Below are positions 1-5,786 of a DNA stretch of 8,293 nt, piece after piece. The notes beneath the pieces are model-generated. The model was not told the origin of the DNA. It did no database searches and saw only the letters and a program-made list of their open reading frames with translations. How positions within the stretch are numbered: the stretch's first letter is position 1; each line of letters opens with the position of its first letter. This stretch comes from an uncultured Blautia sp. (lineage in GTDB: Bacteria > Bacillota > Clostridia > Lachnospirales > Lachnospiraceae): NCBI GenBank assembly GCA_900547685.1, contig URHS01000073.1, positions 1 to 8,293 on the forward strand. The letters are read 5' to 3'. The position numbers and the translations under genes are program-made.

Positions 1-771
1 TTTTGTATACACGTCGATTCGGTTGTTTTCATCTTCCACTACCCGGAAATCCACGATATCCAAATCCATTTCCTGAATCATATCTAGCATTAACTGCTTT
101 ACATCCTCCGAATTTGACACCGCCATGCGGAGTTCTTCGATTGGATTTCCATAGTTCAAGAAATCAATGCCATACTCAAACCATTCTAAAACATCCTTCA
201 CCACCTCATTTTTCTTATAGGTAATTCCTAAATAAGATAATAATGGTAATGTTTCAGAAAGTTCGTCACTAATCTTTAATTTTGCAAACACTCCCTTTAA
301 TGTGATTTCTTCTACAGTTCGTTCAAAAAGGGCTGAACGTCTCCCAGTCTCCAATTTCACACGATCAAGACATTCATAGACAACAACTTCTCTTTTCACA
401 TGAAGAATATATCTGTACTCAGCCAGTTCTGTTCGGAAGAAAACTTCAAATTCTGTCGGTTCATTTTTCATTTTTTCCGAAAACGCAAATGGCTCAATCA
501 GTAATCTTTTCTGAAGAAAAACACGTTCCTCGTTATCTCCTGTTGCATACAACGGACGCAACACTTTTGCTGCCACAGTATGCAATGCTTCCAAGACATT
601 TGATTTTCCACCACCATTTGGACCATATATTGCAGAAACCGGCAAAAACTGCTCCCCATTTTTATCCATTATCACTTTATCTTCATGCTCCGAAATAGCC
701 GCCGCCTGCATATCAAAAGTCATCTCATCTCGTATGCTCTTATAATTCTTAACTGTAAATTGACATAACAT
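1..771 (-). CDS. AAA15-family ATPase (RloA/COG1106-like), N-terminal part
   Basis: Open for 257 codons from ATG at 771 to the window edge with no stop, so the 3' part lies outside. The protein begins MLCQFTVKNYKSIRDEMTFD, the usual opening strand of RecF/OLD/ABC-like ATPases ('F.NYKSI'). A Walker A motif GPNGGGKSN follows at about residues 50-58. The region after it (about 90-250) should be the lid and insert of this family; Walker B and signature motifs would lie beyond the edge. GGAGG sits 7 nt before the ATG and a good promoter lies at 812-840. Related ATPases (RloA, AbiL-like, OLD-like) occur in restriction and phage-defence loci, often with an RloB or Toprim partner. No partner is visible here. 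The ATP-binding call is firm. A defence role is inference from the family and from the decayed defence genes nearby. Confidence 0.85.
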   Translation of the reverse strand, partial: MLCQFTVKNYKSIRDEMTFDMQAAAISEHEDKVIMDKNGEQFLPVSAIYGPNGGGKSNVLEALHTVAAKVLRPLYATGDNEERVFLQKRLLIEPFAFSEKMKNEPTEFEVFFRTELAEYRYILHVKREVVVYECLDRVKLETGRRSALFERTVEEITLKGVFAKLKISDELSETLPLLSYLGITYKKNEVVKDVLEWFEYGIDFLNYGNPIEELRMAVSNSEDVKQLMLDMIQEMDLDIVDFRVVEDENNRIDVYTK

Positions 772-779
772 ACCGTTAC

Positions 780-784
780 CTCCA
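780..784 (-). promoter_or_regulatory. Ribosome binding site of the AAA ATPase
   Basis: GGAGG lies 8 nt from the ATG at 771 (minus strand GGAGGTAACGGTATG). It fixes the start codon. The nearby ATG at 766 is in another frame and runs into a stop within five codons. Confidence 0.8.
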
Positions 785-811
785 TTTCAGATTTTCTCTT
801 CTTTACTTTCT

Positions 812-840
812 ATTATATGCCGTTTTTTATTTTTTGCAAA
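812..840 (-). promoter_or_regulatory. sigma-A-type promoter of the AAA ATPase
   Basis: On the minus strand a perfect -10 box TATAAT (812-817) follows a -35 box TTTGCA (835-840, 4 of 6 matches to TTGACA) with a 17-bp spacer. The ATPase start is about 40 bp downstream. The spacing and the position just after an upstream terminator make this a convincing housekeeping promoter. Confidence 0.75.
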
Positions 841-901
841 CATTATATGAGATATTTTCTCACATTCCATTCTTTAATTTCGTATTTTTATATTTTTATT
901 C

Positions 902-931
902 ACAAAAAGGCCGGCATCACCGACCTCCTTT
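902..931 (-). terminator. Probable Rho-independent terminator after the AlbA/GHKL pseudogene
   Basis: On the minus strand AAAGG and TCGG pair with CCGG and CCTTT around a short loop, with a 3-nt bulge (AGG), followed by a run of five T. It lies 13 bp past the restored stop codon of the regulator gene at 944 and before the ATPase promoter, so it separates the two units. Confidence 0.55.
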
Positions 932-943
932 AACTCTTTGCAT

Positions 944-2418
944 CTATTTACCTATTGTTTCTAATTTATAAGTCCTATTACTATTCCCCCCCATAGCTTG
1001 TACTTCTTTTATTTCTTTCAATAACGCTCTTGTTCTAGCAGGACTTAAATTTATATATTCAGCGATATCATTTGTCTTTGACTCTCCATGTTCATTTCAA
1101 TATTTTCTTTCGTTTTCTTCGCTTGTTTTTTATCGCTTGTTTTCTTCGCTTGTTTTTTATCGCTTGTTTTCTTCGCTTGTTTTTTTGCAAAAGAAAGCGT
1201 CAGAATCGTTCTGTCCGGATCAAACCTTTCTTCTATCTCTGGCTCAACAAATCCTTCATCATTCCATACATTGAAAATATTCGGGACTCCACTTCCGGCA
1301 CGTTCACCTATATTAATCAAGTTAAACATTTTCATAAGAGATTTATTTCGCGGATCAGATTCTCCACCCAAACGCATCTGTTTTTTACCGGTTCGGACAT
1401 AGCCTGGATTTGCAAAAATAATTTTATCCGTCTCTTTCCTGATTACCACGCCTCGAACACCATGATAGTCCGCATTAATCAAACAATTTGCCAAAGCCTC
1501 GCGGAGCGCTTTATGAACCGGCGTATCATCCACACGTTCTCCTCCAACCATTTTAAACGGTACTTTGATATCCTTGATTATCTTATTATAAACTCTGAAA
1601 TAAAAGTCACAAACATTACCCGACCACTCGCCCGAACTGGATTGTAATCTGTCAGTCCAACGAATTGCAGAATCCATTTCCTCTCTATAATCTAAGAAGT
1701 ACTCCGGAAAATGCCGCACAATATCGTATTCATTTCCAAACATAAGCATACCCGCTGCTGTTGGATGCAATTTCCCATCTTCTTCGGAAACAGCCGCCGC
1801 TCCAATACTTCTTAAATACTCATGATCGTTCAGTCGTTCAAAAGGATGCCCTTCCTTCAAAGTTCTATGGCTGTTTCGATACCCATGAATTGTATCATAA
1901 TTCAAATCTTCCATAGGAACCTTGTCCAAAATCTCCATGTCCATCGTTCTCTCTGTTTGATCGCGAAGCATTGCTTTTACTTGCAATCTGGTACAATGGT
2001 AATCTCCCTCATAATTTCTACGGAACGTTCCGTTAAAAATATCATTATTAATATAAACCGGCTTTTGCTCCCTCTTCGCCATAGGAACATATATTACCAT
2101 GATGACATCTTTCCTTTCACCTATTGTATAGGTCTCGATATCATCATCCGTTAGTAAATTGAGGTTTACTTTCTTCGGGTTATTAATCGTATCCCAAAAA
2201 TCTTTACACAATTTCGATTCATTTTGCAATCCGGTTGTTTGCCAGCTCCCATCTTTTTCCTCTTTAATCCCTAGAATAATAACACCGCCATAACAGTTTG
2301 CAAAAGAAGAATATGTGTCCTATAACGAGATCGGCAATCCTCCATTCGCTTTCTTTACTTCTCTTCTGTTATCTTCTCTATATTTATCGAACTGTGAAAT
2401 ATCAAATTCTTTTCTCAT
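944..2418 (-). pseudogene. Broken AlbA_2/GHKL ATP-binding regulator (COG2865-like)
   Basis: Family members join an N-terminal AlbA_2 (Schlafen-type) nucleic-acid domain, a divergent GHKL ATPase (HATPase_c_4) and a C-terminal winged helix, about 480-500 aa. All three parts are here. ATG at 2418 with AAGGGAG upstream starts MRKEFDISQFDKYREDN. After 32 codons the reading 'GGLPISL' meets TAG at 2320-2322, where the family has a conserved Trp (TGG), and continues in frame as 'DTYSSFANCYGGVIILGI'. The GHKL region shows the N-box 'REALANCLINADY', 'FANPG' and 'GERAGSGVPNI'. A linker of KKQAKKTSD repeats follows. The intact frame from 2229 stops at 1051, but the winged helix ('HGESKTNDIAEYINLSPAR') continues in another frame to TAG at 944, so a short deletion near 1090-1100 has shifted the frame. 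The 392-codon internal frame has no good ribosome site. Decay is much more likely than two programmed events. Confidence 0.85.
1107..1186 (-). repeat. 27-bp tandem repeat, about three copies, encoding KKQAKKTSD
   Basis: Two exact units abut (1134-1160 and the next, nearly complete, from 1161), with a diverged third at 1107-1133. On the minus strand each encodes nine residues, mostly Lys, Ala, Gln, Thr and Ser. They form the flexible linker between the GHKL domain and the winged helix. Each unit itself holds two CGCTTGTTTT-like subunits, so it is prone to slippage. Copy changes would keep the frame. Confidence 0.85.
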
Positions 2419-2452
2419 AATAAACAAGGTCTCCCTTCAAAATCGCAACTTC

Positions 2453-2527
2453 TTATTCATCAGTTTCCCCTTTTTCCATCAAGACCACAAGTAAACCTGT
2501 ACTCCCAAACCTTTTATTTTTCCTCAT
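2453..2527 (-). CDS. Possible 24-codon overlapping small ORF
   Basis: ATG at 2527 lies inside the end of the 55-codon gene in another frame. It reads through MRKNKRFGSTGLLVVLMEKG to TAA at 2453. The overlap suggests translational coupling, and the sequence has a plausible protein-like mix rather than random Lys/Asn runs. I do not recognise it. It could equally be the remains of a longer downstream gene that was lost when the regulator gene came to lie next to it. Weak call. Confidence 0.2.
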   Translation of the reverse strand: MRKNKRFGSTGLLVVLMEKGETDE

Positions 2528-2681
2528 GCTTGTCCTCTTCCATATTCCTTTCAGCTACCTCCTGCATAACTCGGTCAACTTTCTTCGCATTCACCTCAAT
2601 AAATACTTTTAATATGTAATCGGCAGTCACCTCCGCAGTATTCGGATTGTGAAAACGATAATTCAATTTTTGTTTCTTCAT
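2514..2681 (-). CDS. 55-aa conserved-looking small protein, function unknown
   Basis: ATG at 2681 to TAA at 2514. The protein opens MKKQKLNYRFHNPNTAEVTA and is followed by a helical stretch 'DYILKVFIEVNAKKVDRVMQ' and a highly charged tail ending in EDKHEEK. The clear shift from a structured N-terminal half to a Lys/Glu tail, the codon use and a GGGAG upstream argue that it is real. I recall similar 'NYRFHNPN' small proteins from mobile and conjugative elements of gut Clostridia, close to serine recombinases, but no recombinase is present here and I cannot confirm this. A short frame ending '...DKEKREVGAPL' overlaps its start by ATGA, hinting at a lost upstream gene. It lies 95 bp upstream of the broken AlbA/GHKL gene on the same strand. 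Confidence 0.6.
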   Translation of the reverse strand: MKKQKLNYRFHNPNTAEVTADYILKVFIEVNAKKVDRVMQEVAERNMEEDKHEEK

Positions 2682-2682
2682 A

Positions 2683-2698
2683 GAGGTGCTCCCACCTC
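2683..2698 (-). promoter_or_regulatory. Hairpin enclosing the ribosome site of the 55-aa gene
   Basis: Minus strand GAGGTG-GGAG-CACCTC is a perfect 6-bp stem with a 4-nt loop, one base before the ATG at 2681. The Shine-Dalgarno-like GGAG is in the loop and a second SD-like GAGGTG is in the stem. The structure could limit initiation unless an upstream ribosome opens it, which fits the overlapping short upstream frame. Confidence 0.45.
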
Positions 2699-2842
2699 CC
2701 TTTTCTCTTTGTCCATTACTATGAAAATACCTACTGAAATAGTCCTATACTTCACTTCATTTTTTAAGTATTTTGAATCTCCCTCTATATAACGAAAGGA
2801 AAATGAACTCTTTTACAGGGTTGAATTCCATATTTCTTTTAT

Positions 2843-2941
2843 TTTTTTGCAGAGCAAGATCCACCTATGTTTAACATTATCGATTTTCTCTCCATGTCAT
2901 CTCATGAGTTTCTTTTTGACGGGGACACCCCATACCCATAA
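2843..2941 (+). pseudogene. Orphan gene tail, copy A ('AEQDPP...DG...' C-terminus)
   Basis: The plus strand reads AEQDPPMFNIIDFL then SMSSHEFLFDGDTPYP and TAA at 2939-2941. Twelve of about 30 residues are identical to copy B at 3081-3182 on the other strand: EQDPP, an Ile, FL, Ser, Glu and DG at the same spacing, with stops at nearly the same place. A paired protein-level match of this kind is best explained as the 3' ends of two related genes. Upstream the frame closes at a TGA (2822-2824), so the body of the gene is missing. I do not recognise the family. Confidence 0.45.
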
Positions 2942-3181
2942 AAATATCTTAAGTTTACCAAAATGTCACAGTAGCTCTTCGTGTAAATTTGTCATTTGAA
3001 GGAAAAAACAGACATACGATTTTATCTCTGAAATCATATAGCGGCATTTATCCAAAATATAATTTTTGTTGCGAAGCCAATTAGCAGGTATGGGAATGCT
3101 CTCCATCAAGGGCATACTCCGAATAAGAATATGCGAGAAATTGCGATATGGTAATACGGGGTGGATCTTGCTCTGTAAAAA
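2844..3181. repeat. 22-bp inverted repeat pair, 294 bp apart
   Basis: Plus 2844-2865 and the reverse complement of 3160-3181 match at 21 of 22 positions, including a 16-bp exact core CAGAGCAAGATCCACC. Weaker similarity continues inward for about 60 bp, because both arms are part of the two EQDPP coding tails. The stretch 2700-3065 holds no intact gene, only these remnants and AT-rich DNA. Confidence 0.7.
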
Positions 3182-3182
3182 G
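3081..3182 (-). pseudogene. Orphan gene tail, copy B ('TEQDPP...DG...' C-terminus)
   Basis: The minus strand reads LFTEQDPPRITISQFLAY, then SYSEYALDGEHSHTC and TAA at 3081-3083. It aligns without gaps to copy A over 30 codons, and the DNA match is closest at the first 22 bp (2844-2865 against 3160-3181 inverted, one mismatch). Its upstream sequence has been replaced by the plus-strand hsdS fragment at about 3190-3200. This marks a recombination joint. The family is not recognised. Confidence 0.45.
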
Positions 3183-3200
3183 TATTCTAAAACATTCTAT

Positions 3201-3878
3201 AGTTTGCATTATGAGAAGTTCGCCGATGGAAGTGTGAAATGTATTGAGGAGGAGATACCATTTGAGCTGCCGAAGGGGTGGGCGTGGACAAGATTTTCTG
3301 CCATAACAATTAATCGTGATAGCGAGCGAAAACCCATATCGTCATCTCAACGAACGGATGTTGCTAAAATCTATGATTATTATGGAGCTTCAGGCAAGAT
3401 TGATAAAATTGATAAATACATTTTTGATGAACGACTTTTGCTTATAGGTGAAGATGGAGCGAATCTTGTGACACGTAGCAAACCGATTGTCTTTTTTGCC
3501 GAAGGACAATATTGGGTAAACAATCATGCTCATTGCATCGATGCTACTGACAAATTTATTTTGGAATATCTTTGTTTTTATATCAATGCAATTAGTTTGG
3601 AAAAATATGTAACTGGCTCTGCTCAACCTAAAATGACGCAGGATAATATGAATTCTATTCTTATTCCGTTACCGCCATATAGTGAGCAAAAACGTATGAG
3701 TCAACGCCTTAATGAAGTGATGTATACGGTTGATAATATTGAAATCGGGAAAGCAGCTATTAGGGAACTTGCTTCGAAGGCAAAATCCAAAATCCTTGAC
3801 CTTGCCATTCGAGGACAGCTTGTGCCACAAAATCCAGATGATGAACCTGCTTCTGTTCTGTTGGAGCGTATCAGAGCA
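3201..3878 (+). pseudogene. hsdS: Type I restriction specificity subunit HsdS, truncated at both ends
   Basis: HsdS chooses the DNA target of a type I restriction-modification complex through two target-recognition domains joined by helical spacers. This piece starts in the central spacer ('SLHYEKFADGSVKCIEEE'), enters the second TRD at 'IPFELPKGWAWTRF', and shows the typical TRD end 'TGSAQPKMTQDNMNSILIPL', 'PPYSEQKR' and the distal spacer 'LDLAIRGQLVPQNPDDEPAS' to 'LLERIRA'. The first TRD and the true start are missing: the 45 codons before 3201 look like no HsdS. After 3878 the frame runs antisense through the TOTE primase remnant, so the C-terminus is foreign. There is no hsdM or hsdR in the window and no promoter. 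It is the only convincing plus-strand coding sequence. Invertible hsdS cassettes often leave such fragments. Confidence 0.85.
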
Positions 3879-3879
3879 A

Positions 3880-4625
3880 GCTTTCCTTTGCTTTCCGCTA
3901 ATTCTGCCTGCCACTTTGCCATATATTTTTCAATATCCTCTATACTGAGTTTTTCTGTCCTATTAAACAAAATATCCCATTGATCAGGATAAGCGTTCCA
4001 ATTTCCATCTACAAATGCACTGTTTCCATTTTTAAGCGCCTGTCCCTGCAATGGCAGTGCAATCAGATTGCCATTCACTATCCACGTTGGCAAAATCTGT
4101 TGCTTCTGCACCTTTTTCATGATTATCAAAATCAAACACGATAAATCTGCATGTCCCATCCGACAACAACGGATATATACCGATTACGTCCGAACCATCT
4201 TCTTTATATCCCAGCAGATGTCCAACGATTTTCTTCACGTCCAGTTTTGTCCATTTTTTATTTTCACACTCATCGCAGAATATCTTTTCTCCACGCTGTT
4301 TCGGACAAAGTTTAACATCCCATCTATTATCACATTGTGGAAAATAGCCGCCATTCTTACCGCGCCTGGCATAAACATCCTCTCTTCCCCAAAACATAGA
4401 AAAGAAGCGTATCGCCATCTTCTCTGTAATAAACGTAGGATGTACAATACGCGCTCCTTGGTCGAGATCATACTCTTCTGCATTTTCTATCGTCTCTTCA
4501 AAAGGATTGATCTCATCATATGGAATATTTTCTTTTTTCAATTTGTCTTTTAAAATCCTATTTTCATATTCAAGTAATCGAACAATGCTCCTCAAAGCTT
4601 CCGCATCATAAGCTTCTATATTCAT
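3880..4625 (-). pseudogene. TOTE-type archaeo-eukaryotic primase, internally deleted and frameshifted
   Basis: ATG at 4625 (AGGTGG 5 nt upstream) starts MNIEAYDAEALRSIVRLLEY, a coiled N-terminus. The primase region of TOTE conflict-system proteins follows: 'GARIVHPTFITEKMAIRFF', a Cys-rich stretch 'LCPKQRGEKIFCDECENKKW', 'GIYPLL' and the catalytic 'FIVFDFDNHEKG'. After 'ATDFANVDSEW' (about 4071) the family normally continues for 80 or more residues, including the Ser-x-His part of the active site. Here it jumps, in another frame, to 'GNLIALPLQGQALKNGNSAF' and 'WNAYPDQWDILF', ending near 'KWQAELAESKG' at about 3885. The old frame stops at 4032. The full protein is normally several hundred residues longer, with helicase parts. 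Its 3' end is fused tail to tail to hsdS. It cannot encode an active primase. The family is recognised from memory of its motifs. Confidence 0.8.
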
Positions 4626-4729
4626 ACCGCCACCTGCAATTCTCAACACACAAGTACCATTCGGATATACTTTGTCGCCTTATCATCCAGTCTCGTTTCC
4701 GTATTCTGATTAAAAATATGTCATAAACC
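4626..4729 (-). other. Gap upstream of the primase remnant with a short coding-like scrap
   Basis: Between the 76-aa gene and the primase start, a minus-strand frame reads 'NTETRLDDKATKYIRMVLVC' to a TGA at 4651-4653. It looks more like protein than chance, has no start signal and is not recognised. It may be the tail of a deleted gene. No clear terminator or promoter is seen. Confidence 0.2.
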
Positions 4730-4960
4730 TTATATTTCCGCTTGAACAATACGCCCGAAATTTATCTCATCTTTAAAAAGATCATATACGTATCTTGAAC
4801 TTTCCATATATAAACCGGTTTCTTTATCCTGAAGTTTTTCAAAGACTTTTGAATTATAAAACTTATTCATAGCCTCATCATATTCTATATCCTGATCTGA
4901 AGAGAACATATCAACAATATCCTGAATGATATATTCTATTAATTGTTCCTGCTTACCCAT
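4730..4960 (-). CDS. 76-aa acidic protein, third gene of the DUF3791/DUF3990 operon
   Basis: ATG at 4960 is one base after the TAA of the DUF3990 gene (TAATATG), with AGGTAGGG upstream, so the two are almost certainly co-translated. The protein begins MGKQEQLIEYIIQDIVDMF and has about 16 acidic against 8 basic residues. It is predicted mostly helical, with a 'DKETGLYMESSRYVYDLFKDE' type C-terminal region. There is no signal peptide or membrane segment. I recall similar small proteins beside DUF3990 genes, without a named domain. Size, charge and position would suit an antitoxin or partner of the DUF3990 protein, but this is inference. Confidence 0.8.
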   Translation of the reverse strand: MGKQEQLIEYIIQDIVDMFSSDQDIEYDEAMNKFYNSKVFEKLQDKETGLYMESSRYVYDLFKDEINFGRIVQAEI

Positions 4961-4961
4961 A

Positions 4962-5465
4962 TTAATTCCCTACCTTTCGCAAAAGTTTTATACTTTTTTC
5001 TGTATGAAAAGAATACTGCGACGATGTCTTCTTATATATCATTCCTTTCAACAAGGTTTCAAAATCAATAATTTCATTTTCATACTGACGAAATAATAAT
5101 GCCATATTATCATCCGCAACAGGTCCTATAACAATGTCATATTTGTTATCCTTATTACACAAAATATCTTTCACATTTGTAAATGTTCGATTTCTCTTAT
5201 TCATGACAAATTTTGCCCATTCTTCCGTTGTTTCCAAACCGAAATCCTTAACCTTGATATCCTCTATTTTTCTGAAATCATCTTGTATTTCAAAAGTATT
5301 GACAACGGGAGAACCACCATAAATCTTTGACACCCTTACGGACATATTTTCTGCCTGTTCTTTTATGTCTGTCAAATAGAACCCTTTTCCAAAATCCTTA
5401 TATGGTCTGCACATTGCCAAATTTATACTATCAATTACAATATTACTTCCGTGATATAATCTCAT
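4962..5465 (-). CDS. DUF3990 protein, ADP-ribosyltransferase-like
   Basis: 167 aa from ATG at 5465, preceded by GGAGG at 6 nt. A longer frame from 5489 adds eight residues but would remove this good ribosome site. The protein opens MRLYHGSNIVIDSI and has 'KDFGKGFYLTDIKEQAE', the paired pattern (YHGS, then GKGFYLT) seen in ADP-ribosyltransferase folds. It closes with 'QYSFHTEKSIKLLRKVG', a conserved DUF3990 ending, after 'DIVIGPVADDNM'. Length is normal and the gene appears intact. It overlaps the DUF3791 gene by 4 nt (ATGA) and runs directly into the 76-aa gene. To my knowledge the family has been grouped with ADP-ribosyl transferases, but no reaction or target can be read from the sequence. 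A toxin role is inferred from fold and gene order. Confidence 0.85.
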   Translation of the reverse strand: MRLYHGSNIVIDSINLAMCRPYKDFGKGFYLTDIKEQAENMSVRVSKIYGGSPVVNTFEIQDDFRKIEDIKVKDFGLETTEEWAKFVMNKRNRTFTNVKDILCNKDNKYDIVIGPVADDNMALLFRQYENEIIDFETLLKGMIYKKTSSQYSFHTEKSIKLLRKVGN

Positions 5466-5680
5466 AACGCGCCTCCGTTTTTTCGGCACAATATTCCTAA
5501 GTCTTCTACTATTGTTCCAAAATCTAAAGTATGTTCAACTTCATAGTTTTCTTTTATAAACGCAATCCCTTTAAATTGAAAAAGGTAACGGAATGCTTCT
5601 TGTATGCTGAGATTATAATGTTGTGCAAATTCATTTATACATGCAACAGTAAAACCTATTTTCTTTTTCTTTTCGCTCAT
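5462..5680 (-). CDS. DUF3791 small protein, first gene of the operon
   Basis: 72 aa from ATG at 5680, with AGGAGG 7 nt upstream. The protein MSEKKKKIGFTVACINEFAQ continues with 'HYNLSIQEAFRYLFQFKGIAF', the helical core typical of DUF3791, and ends NGGAL. Its TGA overlaps the ATG of the DUF3990 gene. DUF3791 genes are commonly seen just upstream of DUF3990 genes. The pair is likely a two-part module with DUF3791 as regulator or antitoxin, which is inference. There is no DNA-binding motif that I can name. Confidence 0.85.
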   Translation of the reverse strand: MSEKKKKIGFTVACINEFAQHYNLSIQEAFRYLFQFKGIAFIKENYEVEHTLDFGTIVEDLGILCRKNGGAL

Positions 5681-5683
5681 ACA

Positions 5684-5692
5684 AAACCTCCT
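5684..5692 (-). promoter_or_regulatory. Ribosome site and leader of the DUF3791 operon
   Basis: AGGAGG lies 7 nt before ATG 5680. A possible extended -10 (TGTAAAAT) is just upstream at about 5695-5702, but it is only a few bases from the ribosome site and no matching -35 is seen. The operon may therefore have a very short leader or depend on readthrough from the SWIM gene, since no clear terminator lies between 5787 and 5680. Confidence 0.4.
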
Positions 5693-5786
5693 ATTATTTT
5701 ACAACTACTGAAAATACACTCACTTCTGCAATTCCTCATACTACCCATCTTCCTTAACAATTTTCCTTCACTTTATTTATCACACA

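Noticed and set aside
1107..1186. CRISPR array
   Set aside because: The repeats are contiguous, without spacers, and encode a protein linker. No other spaced repeats were seen.
1072..1647. Plus-strand frame of 191 codons with Phe/Leu-rich repeats
   Set aside because: It is the antisense of the AlbA/GHKL gene; the apparent hydrophobic repeats are the reverse of the Lys-rich linker.
1051..2229. 392-codon frame as an intact shorter gene
   Set aside because: There is no ribosome site near 2229, and clear coding similarity continues both upstream (to 2418) and downstream (to 944), so it is the middle of a broken gene.
2911..2935. GGGG-ACA-CCCC hairpin as a transposon end
   Set aside because: The stem is only four pairs, has no partner end in the window and lies inside the copy A coding tail.
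3066..3200. First 45 codons of the hsdS frame as a genuine N-terminus
   Set aside because: The sequence does not resemble HsdS, starts with a TTG lacking a good ribosome site, and is antisense to the EQDPP copy B tail.
3669..3914. Minus-strand continuation of the primase frame through hsdS
   Set aside because: Beyond about 3880 the minus-strand frames are only the reverse of hsdS; primase similarity has ended.
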